A DNA stretch of 64,000 bases from Spirochaetota bacterium (lineage in GTDB: Bacteria > Spirochaetota > Spirochaetia > Treponematales > Treponemataceae): positions 62,001-126,000 of the forward strand of contig JAEWSQ010000005.1 of NCBI GenBank assembly GCA_023398165.1, written 5' to 3'. The translations under genes were made by a program, and so were the position numbers. Positions 43,620 through 52,283 of the stretch are shown here, one piece after another. Numbering within the stretch: position 1 is the stretch's first letter; every line of letters starts with the position of its first letter. The notes beneath the pieces were generated by a model. That model was not told the DNA's origin, did no database searches, and saw nothing but the letters and a program-made list of their open reading frames with translations.

Positions 43620-45731
43620 ATGAGCGGACAGACAGTGTTCCCGGAATGGAAAAATTTTTTGGGAACCGGTAGCGAAGTGGAAACAGCCATGTTCATCAGA
43701 AATGTTGTAAAACGGTCGGGGGAAATAAGGGAATACGACCGTTCCAAAATCAGTGCAGCTATTGGAAAAGCCATTGAAGCGGTGGAAAAAATGGCGGATC
43801 CGGATAAGGCGGAAATCCTTACCCAGGCTGTAGAAGAAAAACTGCGGTCCTTGATGGCAGGACGGCACTCTCATTCTATCCCGGCAATTGAAGAAATTCA
43901 GGATATTGTGGAGTCCGTCCTCATCGAACGCGGTGAAGTACAGGTCGCAAAGGCCTATATTCTTTACCGTGCGAAACATGAAGCGATCAGAGATGCGAAA
44001 AACCTCATGATCGACATCAACAAGACCATGGACGGTTACTTAAGCCAGTCTGACTGGCGCGTTAATGAAAACGCCAATGTCAACTTTTCACTCGGAGGTT
44101 TAATACTGCATAACTCCGGTACTATTACGGCCAATTACTGGCTAAAAAATATTTACTCGGATGCCATTGCAGAAGCGCATAAAACTGCAGCCTTTCATAT
44201 TCATGATCTTTCCATGTTTTCAGGCTACTGTGCAGGATGGTCTATCCGTCAGCTCGTGGCAGAAGGCTTAGGCGGAGTTCCGGACAAAATAACGTCAACC
44301 CCTGCAACACATCTTTCAACTCTTGTTAACCAGATCGTCAACTTTTTGGGAATCATGCAGAATGAGTGGGCAGGAGCACAGGCCTTCAGTTCTTTTGACA
44401 CCTATTTATCGCCCTTTGTTAAAAAAGATAGTTTATCGGAGAAAGAGGTTCGTCAATGCATCCAGAGTTTTATATACGGTGTTAATACTCCCAGCCGCTG
44501 GGGTTCACAGGCTCCGTTTACAAACATAACACTCGACTGGGTTGTGCCTGCTGATCTAAAAGATAAAAAAGCTGTTGTGGGCGGAAAAGAAATGAGTTTT
44601 ACCTACGGTGACTGCCAGAAGGAAATGGATGTTATAAATAAAGTATTCATTGAACTAATGATAGAGGGGGACGCGGCAGGACGCGGTTTTGCCTACCCCA
44701 TACCCACCTATAATATTACTAAAGATTTTAACTGGGACAGTCCCAACGCAAGGCTTCTTTTTGAAATGACAGCCCAGTACGGAACTCCGTATTTTCAGAA
44801 CTTTGTCAATTCCGATCTTGATCCAAGCGATGTTCGCTCCATGTGCTGCCGCCTCCAGCTTGATAAGAGAGAGCTGCGTAAAAGAGGAGGAGGTTTATTC
44901 GGTTCTGATGAGTTTACCGGTTCTCTCGGTGTTGTAACCATCAACCTGCCGCAGATAGGCTATCTTGCAAAAAATGAATCAGAGTTTTTCAGACGGCTGA
45001 ATTACCTTATGGATCTTGCAAAAGAAAGCCTGTGTACAAAAAGAAAGGTTATTCAAAGACTTCTAGACGGCGGATTATTCCCGTATACACGGCGCTACCT
45101 CACAAAACTCGACAACCATTTTAATACCATCGGTTTATGCGGGATGAACGAATGCTGCCTCAATTTCCTCGGCTATGATATTGTACATCCTAAGGGAAAA
45201 GCATTTGCAGAAAAAGTGCTTGCCCATATGAGACAGAGACTGGCTGATTATCAGGAGGTAAGCGGAGAATTATTCAATCTCGAGGCGACTCCTGCGGAAA
45301 GCACATCCTACCGTCTTGCCCGGCACGACAAGGAACGCTACAGCGATATTATTACCTCCGGCGAAGCTGATCCGTACTATACAAACTCGACACAGCTTCC
45401 TGTAAGTTATACGAGCGATGTTTTTGAAGCCCTTGACCATCAGGAATCGCTTCAAACGAAGTATACAGGCGGTACCGTCTTCCACACCTTCATGGGAGAG
45501 GCAATAAAAGATTGGAAATCATGCAGGGATTTAGTACGTTCAATTACGGCCAACTACCGCATTCCGTATCTTACAATTTCACCGACATATTCTATCTGTC
45601 GCATACACGGATATTTGGCAGGGGAAACATTTGAGTGTCCAAAATGCAAAGCCGAGGCTGAGCAGGTATTAAAGGCTCGCCTTGTGCAGCTTGAAGCGGA
45701 ACGGGAAGAAGCTTTGGCTCAGCGGGCTTAA
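43620..45731 (+). CDS. nrdD: Anaerobic ribonucleoside-triphosphate reductase, catalytic subunit lacking the glycyl-radical domain
   Basis: A 703-residue class III reductase chain. Order: ATP-cone (VVKRSGEIREYDRSKISAAI, about 29-110), then the ten-stranded reductase barrel with active-site Cys204 (SMFSGYCAGWS), Cys409/Cys410 (RSMCCRLQLD), RGGGLFGSDEFTGSLG and the finger-loop region GLCGMNECC. A C-terminal zinc site follows: C660, H663, C673 and C676. In single-chain NrdD the glycyl-radical segment TEVxSRxxGY...WNxGK follows at once. Here the chain instead ends with a charged helical tail (AEQVLKARLVQLEAEREEAL) and a stop at 45729-45731. The missing segment is in the next gene. Ribosome site GGGAGG lies before ATG 43620. 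Confidence 0.93.
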   Translation: MSGQTVFPEWKNFLGTGSEVETAMFIRNVVKRSGEIREYDRSKISAAIGKAIEAVEKMADPDKAEILTQAVEEKLRSLMAGRHSHSIPAIEEIQDIVESVLIERGEVQVAKAYILYRAKHEAIRDAKNLMIDINKTMDGYLSQSDWRVNENANVNFSLGGLILHNSGTITANYWLKNIYSDAIAEAHKTAAFHIHDLSMFSGYCAGWSIRQLVAEGLGGVPDKITSTPATHLSTLVNQIVNFLGIMQNEWAGAQAFSSFDTYLSPFVKKDSLSEKEVRQCIQSFIYGVNTPSRWGSQAPFTNITLDWVVPADLKDKKAVVGGKEMSFTYGDCQKEMDVINKVFIELMIEGDAAGRGFAYPIPTYNITKDFNWDSPNARLLFEMTAQYGTPYFQNFVNSDLDPSDVRSMCCRLQLDKRELRKRGGGLFGSDEFTGSLGVVTINLPQIGYLAKNESEFFRRLNYLMDLAKESLCTKRKVIQRLLDGGLFPYTRRYLTKLDNHFNTIGLCGMNECCLNFLGYDIVHPKGKAFAEKVLAHMRQRLADYQEVSGELFNLEATPAESTSYRLARHDKERYSDIITSGEADPYYTNSTQLPVSYTSDVFEALDHQESLQTKYTGGTVFHTFMGEAIKDWKSCRDLVRSITANYRIPYLTISPTYSICRIHGYLAGETFECPKCKAEAEQVLKARLVQLEAEREEALAQRA

Positions 45732-45819
45732 AACTCCGGGAGTCAAAGTTCTATGACTTTGTCACTTTACAACTGCAGTATATTGACCTATAGTTATTAT
45801 TACGGGAGGAATATAAAAA

Positions 45820-46371
45820 ATGATGATTAAAGGAAAAGTAAGGGATATATCAGCAATAGAGGCTGATATCGCACGCACAAAAGAAGCTCTTTCACAGGTT
45901 AAGGGAACGGAAACGGAAGTATATGCACGCATCGTCGGCTACTACCGTTCCGTACGCAACTGGAATAAGGGAAAGAGAGAAGAATATAATCACCGCAAAC
46001 AGTTTGTATACGAAGGAACTCCTTCCAATAAACTTACCGGAACAGAAGCGGCTGTGAAAGCGGCTGAGGCGGTCGCAGCTGGGGCAGAACAGAATGCAGG
46101 AAACGTTAACGGTATGAGCTATGAGTTTTTTGCGAGGAAAACATGTCCGAATTGTCCGAGCGTGAAAGAGTACCTTGAAGCCTGCCCTGTAAACGGAACA
46201 TACATAGATGTGGATACAGAACAGGGATTGGAGAGGGCAAGAGAACTTCAGATCTTCGCGGCTCCCACAGTTGTAATATATGATTCGCAGGGGAACGAAA
46301 TAGCGAGGGCTCATAATGCACAGGAAGTAAGTGCGGTTTTTGTTCCTGCTTTAGAATTATCTGCCGTATGA
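45820..46371 (+). CDS. Stand-alone glycyl-radical domain of NrdD fused to a thioredoxin/glutaredoxin-like domain
   Basis: A 183-residue two-domain protein. Residues about 7-27 are a charged helix. Residues 30-62 are the glycyl-radical segment of class III reductases: TETEVYARIVGYYRSVRNWNKGKREEY, with Gly40 the expected radical site. After an Ala/Gly-rich linker (75-97), residues 99-180 form a thioredoxin/glutaredoxin-like domain with redox pair Cys109/Cys112 (CPNC) and the cis-proline segment FAAPTVVIYD. The upstream nrdD lacks exactly the radical segment, so this protein must supply it in trans, and the CPNC domain may re-reduce the active-site disulfide. GGGAGG lies 12-17 bases upstream. 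Its stop overlaps nrdG by ATGA. M1 or M2 is the start. Confidence 0.88.
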   Translation: MMIKGKVRDISAIEADIARTKEALSQVKGTETEVYARIVGYYRSVRNWNKGKREEYNHRKQFVYEGTPSNKLTGTEAAVKAAEAVAAGAEQNAGNVNGMSYEFFARKTCPNCPSVKEYLEACPVNGTYIDVDTEQGLERARELQIFAAPTVVIYDSQGNEIARAHNAQEVSAVFVPALELSAV

Positions 46372-47120
46372 CCGATGATTTTCCGCGCATCGATGAAGAT
46401 AAAAAAATCGGTGCGCTTATTAAGACATCTCTGGTGGACTTTCCCGGCCGCGTTTCAGCGGCCTTGTTTTTGCAGGGCTGCAATCTGCGATGCCCCTACT
46501 GCTACAACGTAGAACTTGTCACCGGAAAACCCGAAGACTATGAAGCTGTATCGTTTACGCAGATAATCGGGCACCTTAAAAAAAGAGCCGCAGTGCTGTC
46601 AGGATTTGTGCTGTCAGGAGGAGAGCCGCTATTGTCTCCCTATCTGCCCCGCCTTATTTCACATGCGCGTTCCCTGGGTTACGCGGTAAAGCTTGATACT
46701 AACGGTCTCATGTATGAACGGCTTGAAAGGATTATAGGCGACAATGAACTCTGTCCCGACTATATAGCCCTCGATATTAAAACAGCCCCTGAACGGTATG
46801 CGCTTCTTGGAGGCGCCCACAGTCCTGCAGGCCAGACAAGCGCGCAGAGTAAAATAAAGAAGGCTTGTGAAATTCTTTCTTCTTTTCCGAACAATAAAAG
46901 GGAATTTAGAACAGTCCTTGCACCTCCCCTTGTTTCAAAGACTGATATTGAATCGATCGCAAAAATTCTTCCCAAAGATACCTCGTGGTACTTTGCCCGA
47001 TTCAGAAACGAAAACTGCCTTGATCCCTCGTATAACAGCATCACTCCCTACACCGAAGAACAGATACAGGAACTTGTTTCCTATGCGAAAACACTCATAC
47101 CGGGAGCCGTATTACGCTAG
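46368..47120 (+). CDS. nrdG: Anaerobic ribonucleotide reductase activating protein (radical SAM)
   Basis: A 250-residue radical-SAM activase that installs the glycyl radical. The cluster motif is C38-N-L-R-C42-P-Y-C45, followed by the SAM-binding SGGEPLL and LDIKTAPERY. Its length is closer to the longer NrdG subgroup than to E. coli NrdG (about 154). The start is coupled by ATGA to the glycyl-radical/thioredoxin gene, which suggests that these two products interact directly. It is the last gene of the nrdR-nrdD-radical domain-nrdG group. Confidence 0.93.
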   Translation: MTDDFPRIDEDKKIGALIKTSLVDFPGRVSAALFLQGCNLRCPYCYNVELVTGKPEDYEAVSFTQIIGHLKKRAAVLSGFVLSGGEPLLSPYLPRLISHARSLGYAVKLDTNGLMYERLERIIGDNELCPDYIALDIKTAPERYALLGGAHSPAGQTSAQSKIKKACEILSSFPNNKREFRTVLAPPLVSKTDIESIAKILPKDTSWYFARFRNENCLDPSYNSITPYTEEQIQELVSYAKTLIPGAVLR

Positions 47121-47202
47121 ACAATCGTGCTGTCTATCCCATTCTATGCAAAATTTATTACAAGACCACAGGCGGCGGGTTAAGGGAGTATCTGATACGC
47201 TT

Positions 47203-48720
47203 CTAATCCAGTTTTCCGCGGTAATACAGTATATTCATGGCATCTAGTCTTTTTTTATGAGTATATAAGCGCTTTGCAAACGAAATAAAATCCTTTTTAT
47301 CCCTTTTGAGCCAGAATGATTCTGACAGCGCACATAGGCGGGGGAAAATCATGTACTCTGCAATCTTCGAAGCATATACTACTTCGGTCCAAAGGTTACC
47401 CTGCCCTCCAAGTACATATGAAGACTGCTCGACAGTCATATCTTGTGCAACAGGAGAATAGGTGTAGGAGTCTTTTACGGTAGCTATACTGAGCCTGCCT
47501 GGTTCGGCAGGGTCGTCATAGGGTTTGCGGTCAAGATAGCATCCGGCGTTCTCGGGCGACATAATTACCTTGTGTCCCAATGCGGCTGCTTTTTTCCCGC
47601 CTTCCATTCCCCGCCATGACTGAACGACCAAACTTTCAGGAAGTCCCAGTTTTTCTGTTCCATCAAGAACTTCATCCCAGCCCACGGCAATCTTTCCTCG
47701 TTTCTCAAGCATCTTCGAAACCTGTACGGTCATCCAACTTTGCAGTTCATCTTCATCTGATAATTTTTCATCCTTCATGCGTTTTTGGCACTTCGGACAT
47801 TGCTTCCATCTTGTTCTGGGGCATTCATCGCCTCCTATATGCACATAGGGTGACGGAAAGAGAGCGCACACAGTATCGAATACGGTTTCAAGCATATGCA
47901 ACACAGCATCATTTCCAACACAGAGAACCTCATCGAAAATACCGTAGCGGTATTCAACTTCATAGGGTCCTCCTGTACAGCCCAATTCAGGGTATGAGGC
48001 AAGTATTGCACTTGCATGTCCGGGTATTTCTATCTCTGGAATGACAATCATATGCCTTTGTGCTGCATAATCGACAACAGACCGGATGTCTTCTTCTGTA
48101 TAAAATCCGCCTGTTTTATCAGTTTGAGAGAAGCGGGGATCTATCTTGAAGGCGCCGGTGTTTGTAAGCTTTTCATAACCCTTTATTGGAATCCTCCACC
48201 CCTGATCATCAGTAAGATGCCAGTGAAAGCGGTTGAGTTTATGGAACGAAGCAGCATCTATCATCTTTTTTATGAAATCAACCGGGTAAAACGTTCTTGA
48301 AGTATCTATCATTAATCCGCGCCAGGAAAAATCAGGATAATCTTTGACGGTCATATAAGGATACCTGCCGCCGCTGGAATACACAAGCTGGGTGAGCGTC
48401 TGAAATCCGTAGAATAGGCCTGCTTCCGTTCGCGCCTTAATACACACGCCCTCACTGCCGATCGAAAGTTCATAGCCTTCCTCATGGGTAATACCTTTAT
48501 CTATGCTAATTGTGATGTTTAAAACACCTTCATAATATTCATTCGTACTACCGGTATGAACGGTGCATGGAAGACCTGCTTTTTCAAGCTGTTCCTGCGC
48601 ACGCAGAGCACAATGTTCAAGACTGTCGCTGCATACTATTTTACCTTTTCTGGATACAAACCAACCGGATTCAGAAGTCAATGACTGAACTGCCGGTATA
48701 AAAGCTGTTTCATTAATCAT
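47203..48720 (-). CDS. Glycoside hydrolase family 20 beta-N-acetylhexosaminidase
   Basis: A 505-residue GH20 enzyme that removes terminal beta-linked GlcNAc/GalNAc by substrate-assisted catalysis. The N-terminal GH20b domain (about 1-120) leads to the barrel: YPDFSWRGLMIDTSRTFYP, HWHLTDDQGWRI, EIEIPGHASA, and the catalytic pair Asp298-Glu299 in HIGGDECP, with later WDEVLDG and QGNLWTE active-site segments. There is no signal peptide, so it acts in the cytoplasm on imported oligosaccharides. It is divergent from a ROK regulator, the likely controller. Confidence 0.93.
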   Translation of the reverse strand: MINETAFIPAVQSLTSESGWFVSRKGKIVCSDSLEHCALRAQEQLEKAGLPCTVHTGSTNEYYEGVLNITISIDKGITHEEGYELSIGSEGVCIKARTEAGLFYGFQTLTQLVYSSGGRYPYMTVKDYPDFSWRGLMIDTSRTFYPVDFIKKMIDAASFHKLNRFHWHLTDDQGWRIPIKGYEKLTNTGAFKIDPRFSQTDKTGGFYTEEDIRSVVDYAAQRHMIVIPEIEIPGHASAILASYPELGCTGGPYEVEYRYGIFDEVLCVGNDAVLHMLETVFDTVCALFPSPYVHIGGDECPRTRWKQCPKCQKRMKDEKLSDEDELQSWMTVQVSKMLEKRGKIAVGWDEVLDGTEKLGLPESLVVQSWRGMEGGKKAAALGHKVIMSPENAGCYLDRKPYDDPAEPGRLSIATVKDSYTYSPVAQDMTVEQSSYVLGGQGNLWTEVVYASKIAEYMIFPRLCALSESFWLKRDKKDFISFAKRLYTHKKRLDAMNILYYRGKLD

Positions 48721-48807
48721 ACGAACACTATACTAATAATCGCCAGAGAAGACAAGGACGGGAAGCTCATACCCTTTTAAACCCTGATGTAAAGAGGAAA
48801 CCATTAC

Positions 48808-48837
48808 TTGCAGGTATTTTTACTTCCATGCTATAGT
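48808..48837 (+). promoter_or_regulatory. Promoter of the ROK regulator gene
   Basis: TTGCAG, 18-bp spacer, TATAGT. The ATG at 48843 is only five bases after the -10 element and no ribosome site lies before it, so a leaderless message is predicted. Confidence 0.55.
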
Positions 48838-48842
48838 TAATA

Positions 48843-50006
48843 ATGAATTTAAATAACAACAATTTTCAAAAAAATTCAAATATATCGCGGATTATAGAAA
48901 TTCTCTGGAGACAGGGAGACGTAAGCCGCATTGACATAGCCCGTTCTCTGAAGCTGTACCGTTCAACGGTGTCAAACATAGTCGGAAGTCTTATAAATAG
49001 CGGAATTATTATAGAAGCTTCATCAGGAGAGTCTCTTCCGCAGGGAGGAAGGAAACCTGTTTACCTGACTTTAAATACGAAGTTCGGCTGCGTCATAGGA
49101 CTTGAAATACAGCCGGAGCACTATACGGCAGTAATAATAGATCTGCATTCTACAATACTGTATTCATGCAGCGGAGAAACTCCGTCTTCAGTACTCGATG
49201 AAATCTGCTTATCACTACTTCCTCTGCTTATTGAAAAAACAAGAGAGCTGAAACTCCCCCTCCTCGGCATCTGTTTCGCTGTACCGGGAATTATTGACTC
49301 AATGCAGGGTAACATTATATGCTCAGACCCGTTCGATCTTGCAGGAGACTGCTTTGTCAAACGCTATACGGAACGGTATAAGGTTCCTGTCCTCGTTGAA
49401 AATGATGCGAACTGCTGTGCCTGGCTCCAGCTCACGCTCAACCGGAAAAAAAATCTTAAGGATTTTATTCTTCTTCTTGCAGAATACCATAAAGCAGACA
49501 GCAGGAAAAATAAGATTGCCGGTATGGGAGTCGGATTATCACTTTCAATGGAGGGAAAAGTCCGTTACGGTAAAGACTGCGGGGCGGGAGAATTTGTTTC
49601 ACTTTCATGGAGACCCGATTCACTTTCCCAGACAGGACTCTCAAAGGAAATTCTGGAAACTCTCCTTTCCGATGATGCTTCATATGAACAATGGGTCATC
49701 GATCTTTTTTCCACGATTGTTCCCTTAATTTCCATTCTTGCTCCCCAATGCATCTTTATTCATGGACAGCCGGCCGGGAGAAAGGAACAAATACGTTCAA
49801 TAATAGCATCAAAAATTCCGCAGTTTACTAAAATTCTGGAGAGAAGCAAGTGTTCAATTTATTTCTCCGAAAACACAGAAACAGATGCTGCGCAGGGAGC
49901 AGCATCTATGTTTTTGCAGCGATTATTTTCTATTCCGGATTTTTCAGAAATTGGTTCACCTGCCCGTTTCGACTGGGACTCGCTTTTTGTCCTGGCCCGC
50001 TCCTGA
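48843..50006 (+). CDS. ROK-family transcriptional regulator
   Basis: A 387-residue NagC/XylR-type regulator. A winged helix-turn-helix at 10-60 (DVSRIDIARSLKLYRSTVSNIVGSLINSGIIIE) precedes a ROK sugar-binding domain with CFAVPGIID, VPVLVENDANCCAW and GMGVGLSLS. The ENDAN aspartate is present, but the Zn-binding CxCGxxGC motif of the family is absent; GAGEFVSLSW stands where GHAGEIGH would be. The protein is therefore a sensor rather than a kinase. It sits between GH20 (divergent) and the epimerase operon (convergent, six bases), so control of one or both is plausible. Confidence 0.87.
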   Translation: MNLNNNNFQKNSNISRIIEILWRQGDVSRIDIARSLKLYRSTVSNIVGSLINSGIIIEASSGESLPQGGRKPVYLTLNTKFGCVIGLEIQPEHYTAVIIDLHSTILYSCSGETPSSVLDEICLSLLPLLIEKTRELKLPLLGICFAVPGIIDSMQGNIICSDPFDLAGDCFVKRYTERYKVPVLVENDANCCAWLQLTLNRKKNLKDFILLLAEYHKADSRKNKIAGMGVGLSLSMEGKVRYGKDCGAGEFVSLSWRPDSLSQTGLSKEILETLLSDDASYEQWVIDLFSTIVPLISILAPQCIFIHGQPAGRKEQIRSIIASKIPQFTKILERSKCSIYFSENTETDAAQGAASMFLQRLFSIPDFSEIGSPARFDWDSLFVLARS

Positions 50007-50012
50007 TAGAAT

Positions 50013-51236
50013 TCATTGTAATCGTTTAATCAGCTCGATGCACATTCTTCCGTTATGGTACGGACACTTCCACGGCTCTGTTATTCCGTGGTCAGTTTTT
50101 GCATTTCCTTTATTGTCGACATACCAAAACCATTCACTTCCCTTGCGTTTGTCAACCACAAAGTTTTCAATAAATTCATACACTGTCTGTGCCGCATTAA
50201 GGAATTCGATCCTGCCGCTTTTTTCATATTCATTATAAAATCCGACAACAGCTTCCGCCTGAACCCACCAGATGCGGTCAGTGTCAATATGGGGCTTTCC
50301 TGTCTTTTCACCCCTCGCTTCATTGTTAAGTGCTCCATCCCGGAAGGCACATTCAAGAATTCTGGAAGAAATAACAGAATCCATTTCCCTGATGTTTTTT
50401 ACTAAAACATGAAGCTCCTCATTTTCAACGCTGCTGAGCGCCGAAGCATTTTTTTCCAGAACAGAACAGGTCCGGTCTAAAAGCCATGCAGCTTCAATAT
50501 CGTGACCGTAAGAGTGAATATCAGACAGAGTTGTCATTTTCCGGTCAAAAAAAACTTCAAGTCTTTTCAATTCCGGATTAAATAATGTATTCCTACATAG
50601 ATTTAAAATTCTCAGCAGCTTTCTTCCCACAGCAGGATGTGCATCGCAGAGAAATAATTCAGTATATGCTTCGAGAACGTGAAGGAGGGTATTCATTGTC
50701 TTATCGGCCGCAACACCCTGATCGCAGATAGCGCTTTCTACTGCTTTCTTCCATGTTCTGTCAAAAGCTTCCAAATATCCATACTCATCGGTGCAGTACG
50801 ATTCTATGCATTCGAAAAGTGTATATGCCGTTTCAAGTGCAGTTCTATTTCCCGTTGCGCGGTAATACGATGAAAGTGCATAAATACCGAAGGCCTGATT
50901 ATATGCATTTTTAATACTGTCTTTAACACTGCCGCTGCTGTGCATCATCCAGTATAAACCGCCGTATTCCTTATCGAGGCAGGAATTCATCAGAAATTGA
51001 TACGCATGTTCTGCGTATGACAAAGATTCCTTATCTCCTGTTGCTAAATAGACATTGGAATAAAACCATAGGATTCTGCTGTTGAGAATAACTCCCTTAT
51101 CGGCTTTTTTTTCAACTGATAAATCATAATTGACAAATCCGTAAAAACCTCCAGAGGGATCTTTAAGAGAATTCCAATACGGCAGAATTATTGATTTTAG
51201 ATGTTCCGCGGGAGTAAATTTTACTGTGTTTTTCAT
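50013..51236 (-). CDS. Cellobiose/mannobiose 2-epimerase (AGE family)
   Basis: A 407-residue alpha6/alpha6-barrel epimerase. The N-terminal ILPYWNSLKDPSGGFYGFVNYDLSVEKKADKGVILNSRILWFYSNVY, KEYGGLYWM, YNQAFGIYALSSYY and YGYLEAFDRTW match cellobiose 2-epimerases better than GlcNAc 2-epimerases. These convert the reducing-end sugar of beta-1,4 disaccharides between glucose and mannose. Downstream of GH130 (eight-base gap), it fits the route mannobiose to mannosyl-glucose to mannose-1-phosphate plus glucose. No signal peptide, so cytoplasmic. Confidence 0.85.
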   Translation of the reverse strand: MKNTVKFTPAEHLKSIILPYWNSLKDPSGGFYGFVNYDLSVEKKADKGVILNSRILWFYSNVYLATGDKESLSYAEHAYQFLMNSCLDKEYGGLYWMMHSSGSVKDSIKNAYNQAFGIYALSSYYRATGNRTALETAYTLFECIESYCTDEYGYLEAFDRTWKKAVESAICDQGVAADKTMNTLLHVLEAYTELFLCDAHPAVGRKLLRILNLCRNTLFNPELKRLEVFFDRKMTTLSDIHSYGHDIEAAWLLDRTCSVLEKNASALSSVENEELHVLVKNIREMDSVISSRILECAFRDGALNNEARGEKTGKPHIDTDRIWWVQAEAVVGFYNEYEKSGRIEFLNAAQTVYEFIENFVVDKRKGSEWFWYVDNKGNAKTDHGITEPWKCPYHNGRMCIELIKRLQ

Positions 51237-51244
51237 ACCTTGAA

Positions 51245-52237
51245 TTATTGTCCTTTGTTGATGTCGTACTCTTTAATGTAGGAAATTGTATCATCAACAG
51301 TGGTGAATGCCAAGCAGGTATAGGTGTCGGCCGCACCATAGTAAATTGCAATGCGTCCGGTTTTTGCATCCTGCAGCGAGGCACAGGGAAACAATACGCT
51401 GGGAACAAAACCTCTTTCCTCATAATCCATTTCGGGAGTAAGAAGAAAATTCTTACAGCGGTGTTTCACAATAGACGGATCATCAATATCAAGAATTGCA
51501 GATCCCATGCTGTATATAAAGCCCGAACAGGTTCCGGTTACCCCGTGATAAAATATGAGCCAGCCCTCATCGGTTTCAATCGGGGCACAACCGGCGCCGA
51601 TCTTTACCGACTGCCACCAGTCGCCTGTAGGAGACATAACGTGCTTGTGCCGTCCCCAGTAATACAGGTCGGGACTTTCACTTAAAAAAATGTCGCCGAA
51701 CGGCGTGTGACCCGAATCGCTCGGGCGGCTTAAAAGATAGTATTTGCCGTTTATTTTTCTGGGGAACAAAACTCCGTTTCTATTGAAGGGAAGGAAGGGA
51801 TTATCGAGCGATTCGAATGTTTTAAAATCTTTTGTCTTTGCCATTCCCAGCGCAGCGCCGTGAAAATTTGTACACCACACAAAATAGTAGGTGTCTTCAA
51901 TTTTTATTAAACGCGGATCATACGCATACGAAGGTGTTACATCATTTCCCTTTGAATCCTGTATTATTATTTTATCGCTTTGGAAATCCCAGTTGAGAGC
52001 ATCCTTGCTGAAACCTATATACAAATACGGTATACCGTTCTTTGTTTCTGCTCTGAATGCTCCAACAAATCCGTCTTTCCATACAGCAACAGCGCTGTTA
52101 AAAATTCGTGCAACATTTTTTACCGGGTTTCTTCCGATTACGGGGTTTTTGCTATACCGCCATACGGGTTCAGCACAGCCTGATGGTCTATTCTGCCAGG
52201 GCATAGAAGGCAGTGCTTCTCCAATTATTGTACTCAT
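51245..52237 (-). CDS. Glycoside hydrolase family 130 beta-mannoside phosphorylase
   Basis: A 330-residue five-bladed propeller enzyme of GH130. Family segments: WRYSKNPVIGRNPVKNVARIFNSAVAVW, YAYDPRLIKIEDTYYFVWCTN (the Asp is the expected acid), GVLFPRKINGKYYLLSRPS, and LIFYHGVTG. These enzymes phosphorolyse beta-mannosides to mannose-1-phosphate. With the neighbouring 2-epimerase and the ABC importer, 4-O-beta-mannosyl-glucose or mannooligosaccharides are the likely substrates; Man-GlcNAc from N-glycans is an alternative, given the nearby GH20. No signal peptide. Confidence 0.85.
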   Translation of the reverse strand: MSTIIGEALPSMPWQNRPSGCAEPVWRYSKNPVIGRNPVKNVARIFNSAVAVWKDGFVGAFRAETKNGIPYLYIGFSKDALNWDFQSDKIIIQDSKGNDVTPSYAYDPRLIKIEDTYYFVWCTNFHGAALGMAKTKDFKTFESLDNPFLPFNRNGVLFPRKINGKYYLLSRPSDSGHTPFGDIFLSESPDLYYWGRHKHVMSPTGDWWQSVKIGAGCAPIETDEGWLIFYHGVTGTCSGFIYSMGSAILDIDDPSIVKHRCKNFLLTPEMDYEERGFVPSVLFPCASLQDAKTGRIAIYYGAADTYTCLAFTTVDDTISYIKEYDINKGQ

Positions 52238-52283
52238 TGCATAACTCCTTATTATTGAAAACTAGTTTTGTATACTTCAGGCA

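Noticed and set aside
43620..46371. nrdD split as a sequencing frameshift or in-frame stop
   Set aside because: The second gene has its own ribosome site, an 88-base gap and extra helices, and no frame joins the two without removing tens of bases.
47118..47136. Hairpin TAGACA-atcgtgc-TGTCTA after nrdG as a terminator
   Set aside because: The stem is only six bases with no T-run; too weak to call.
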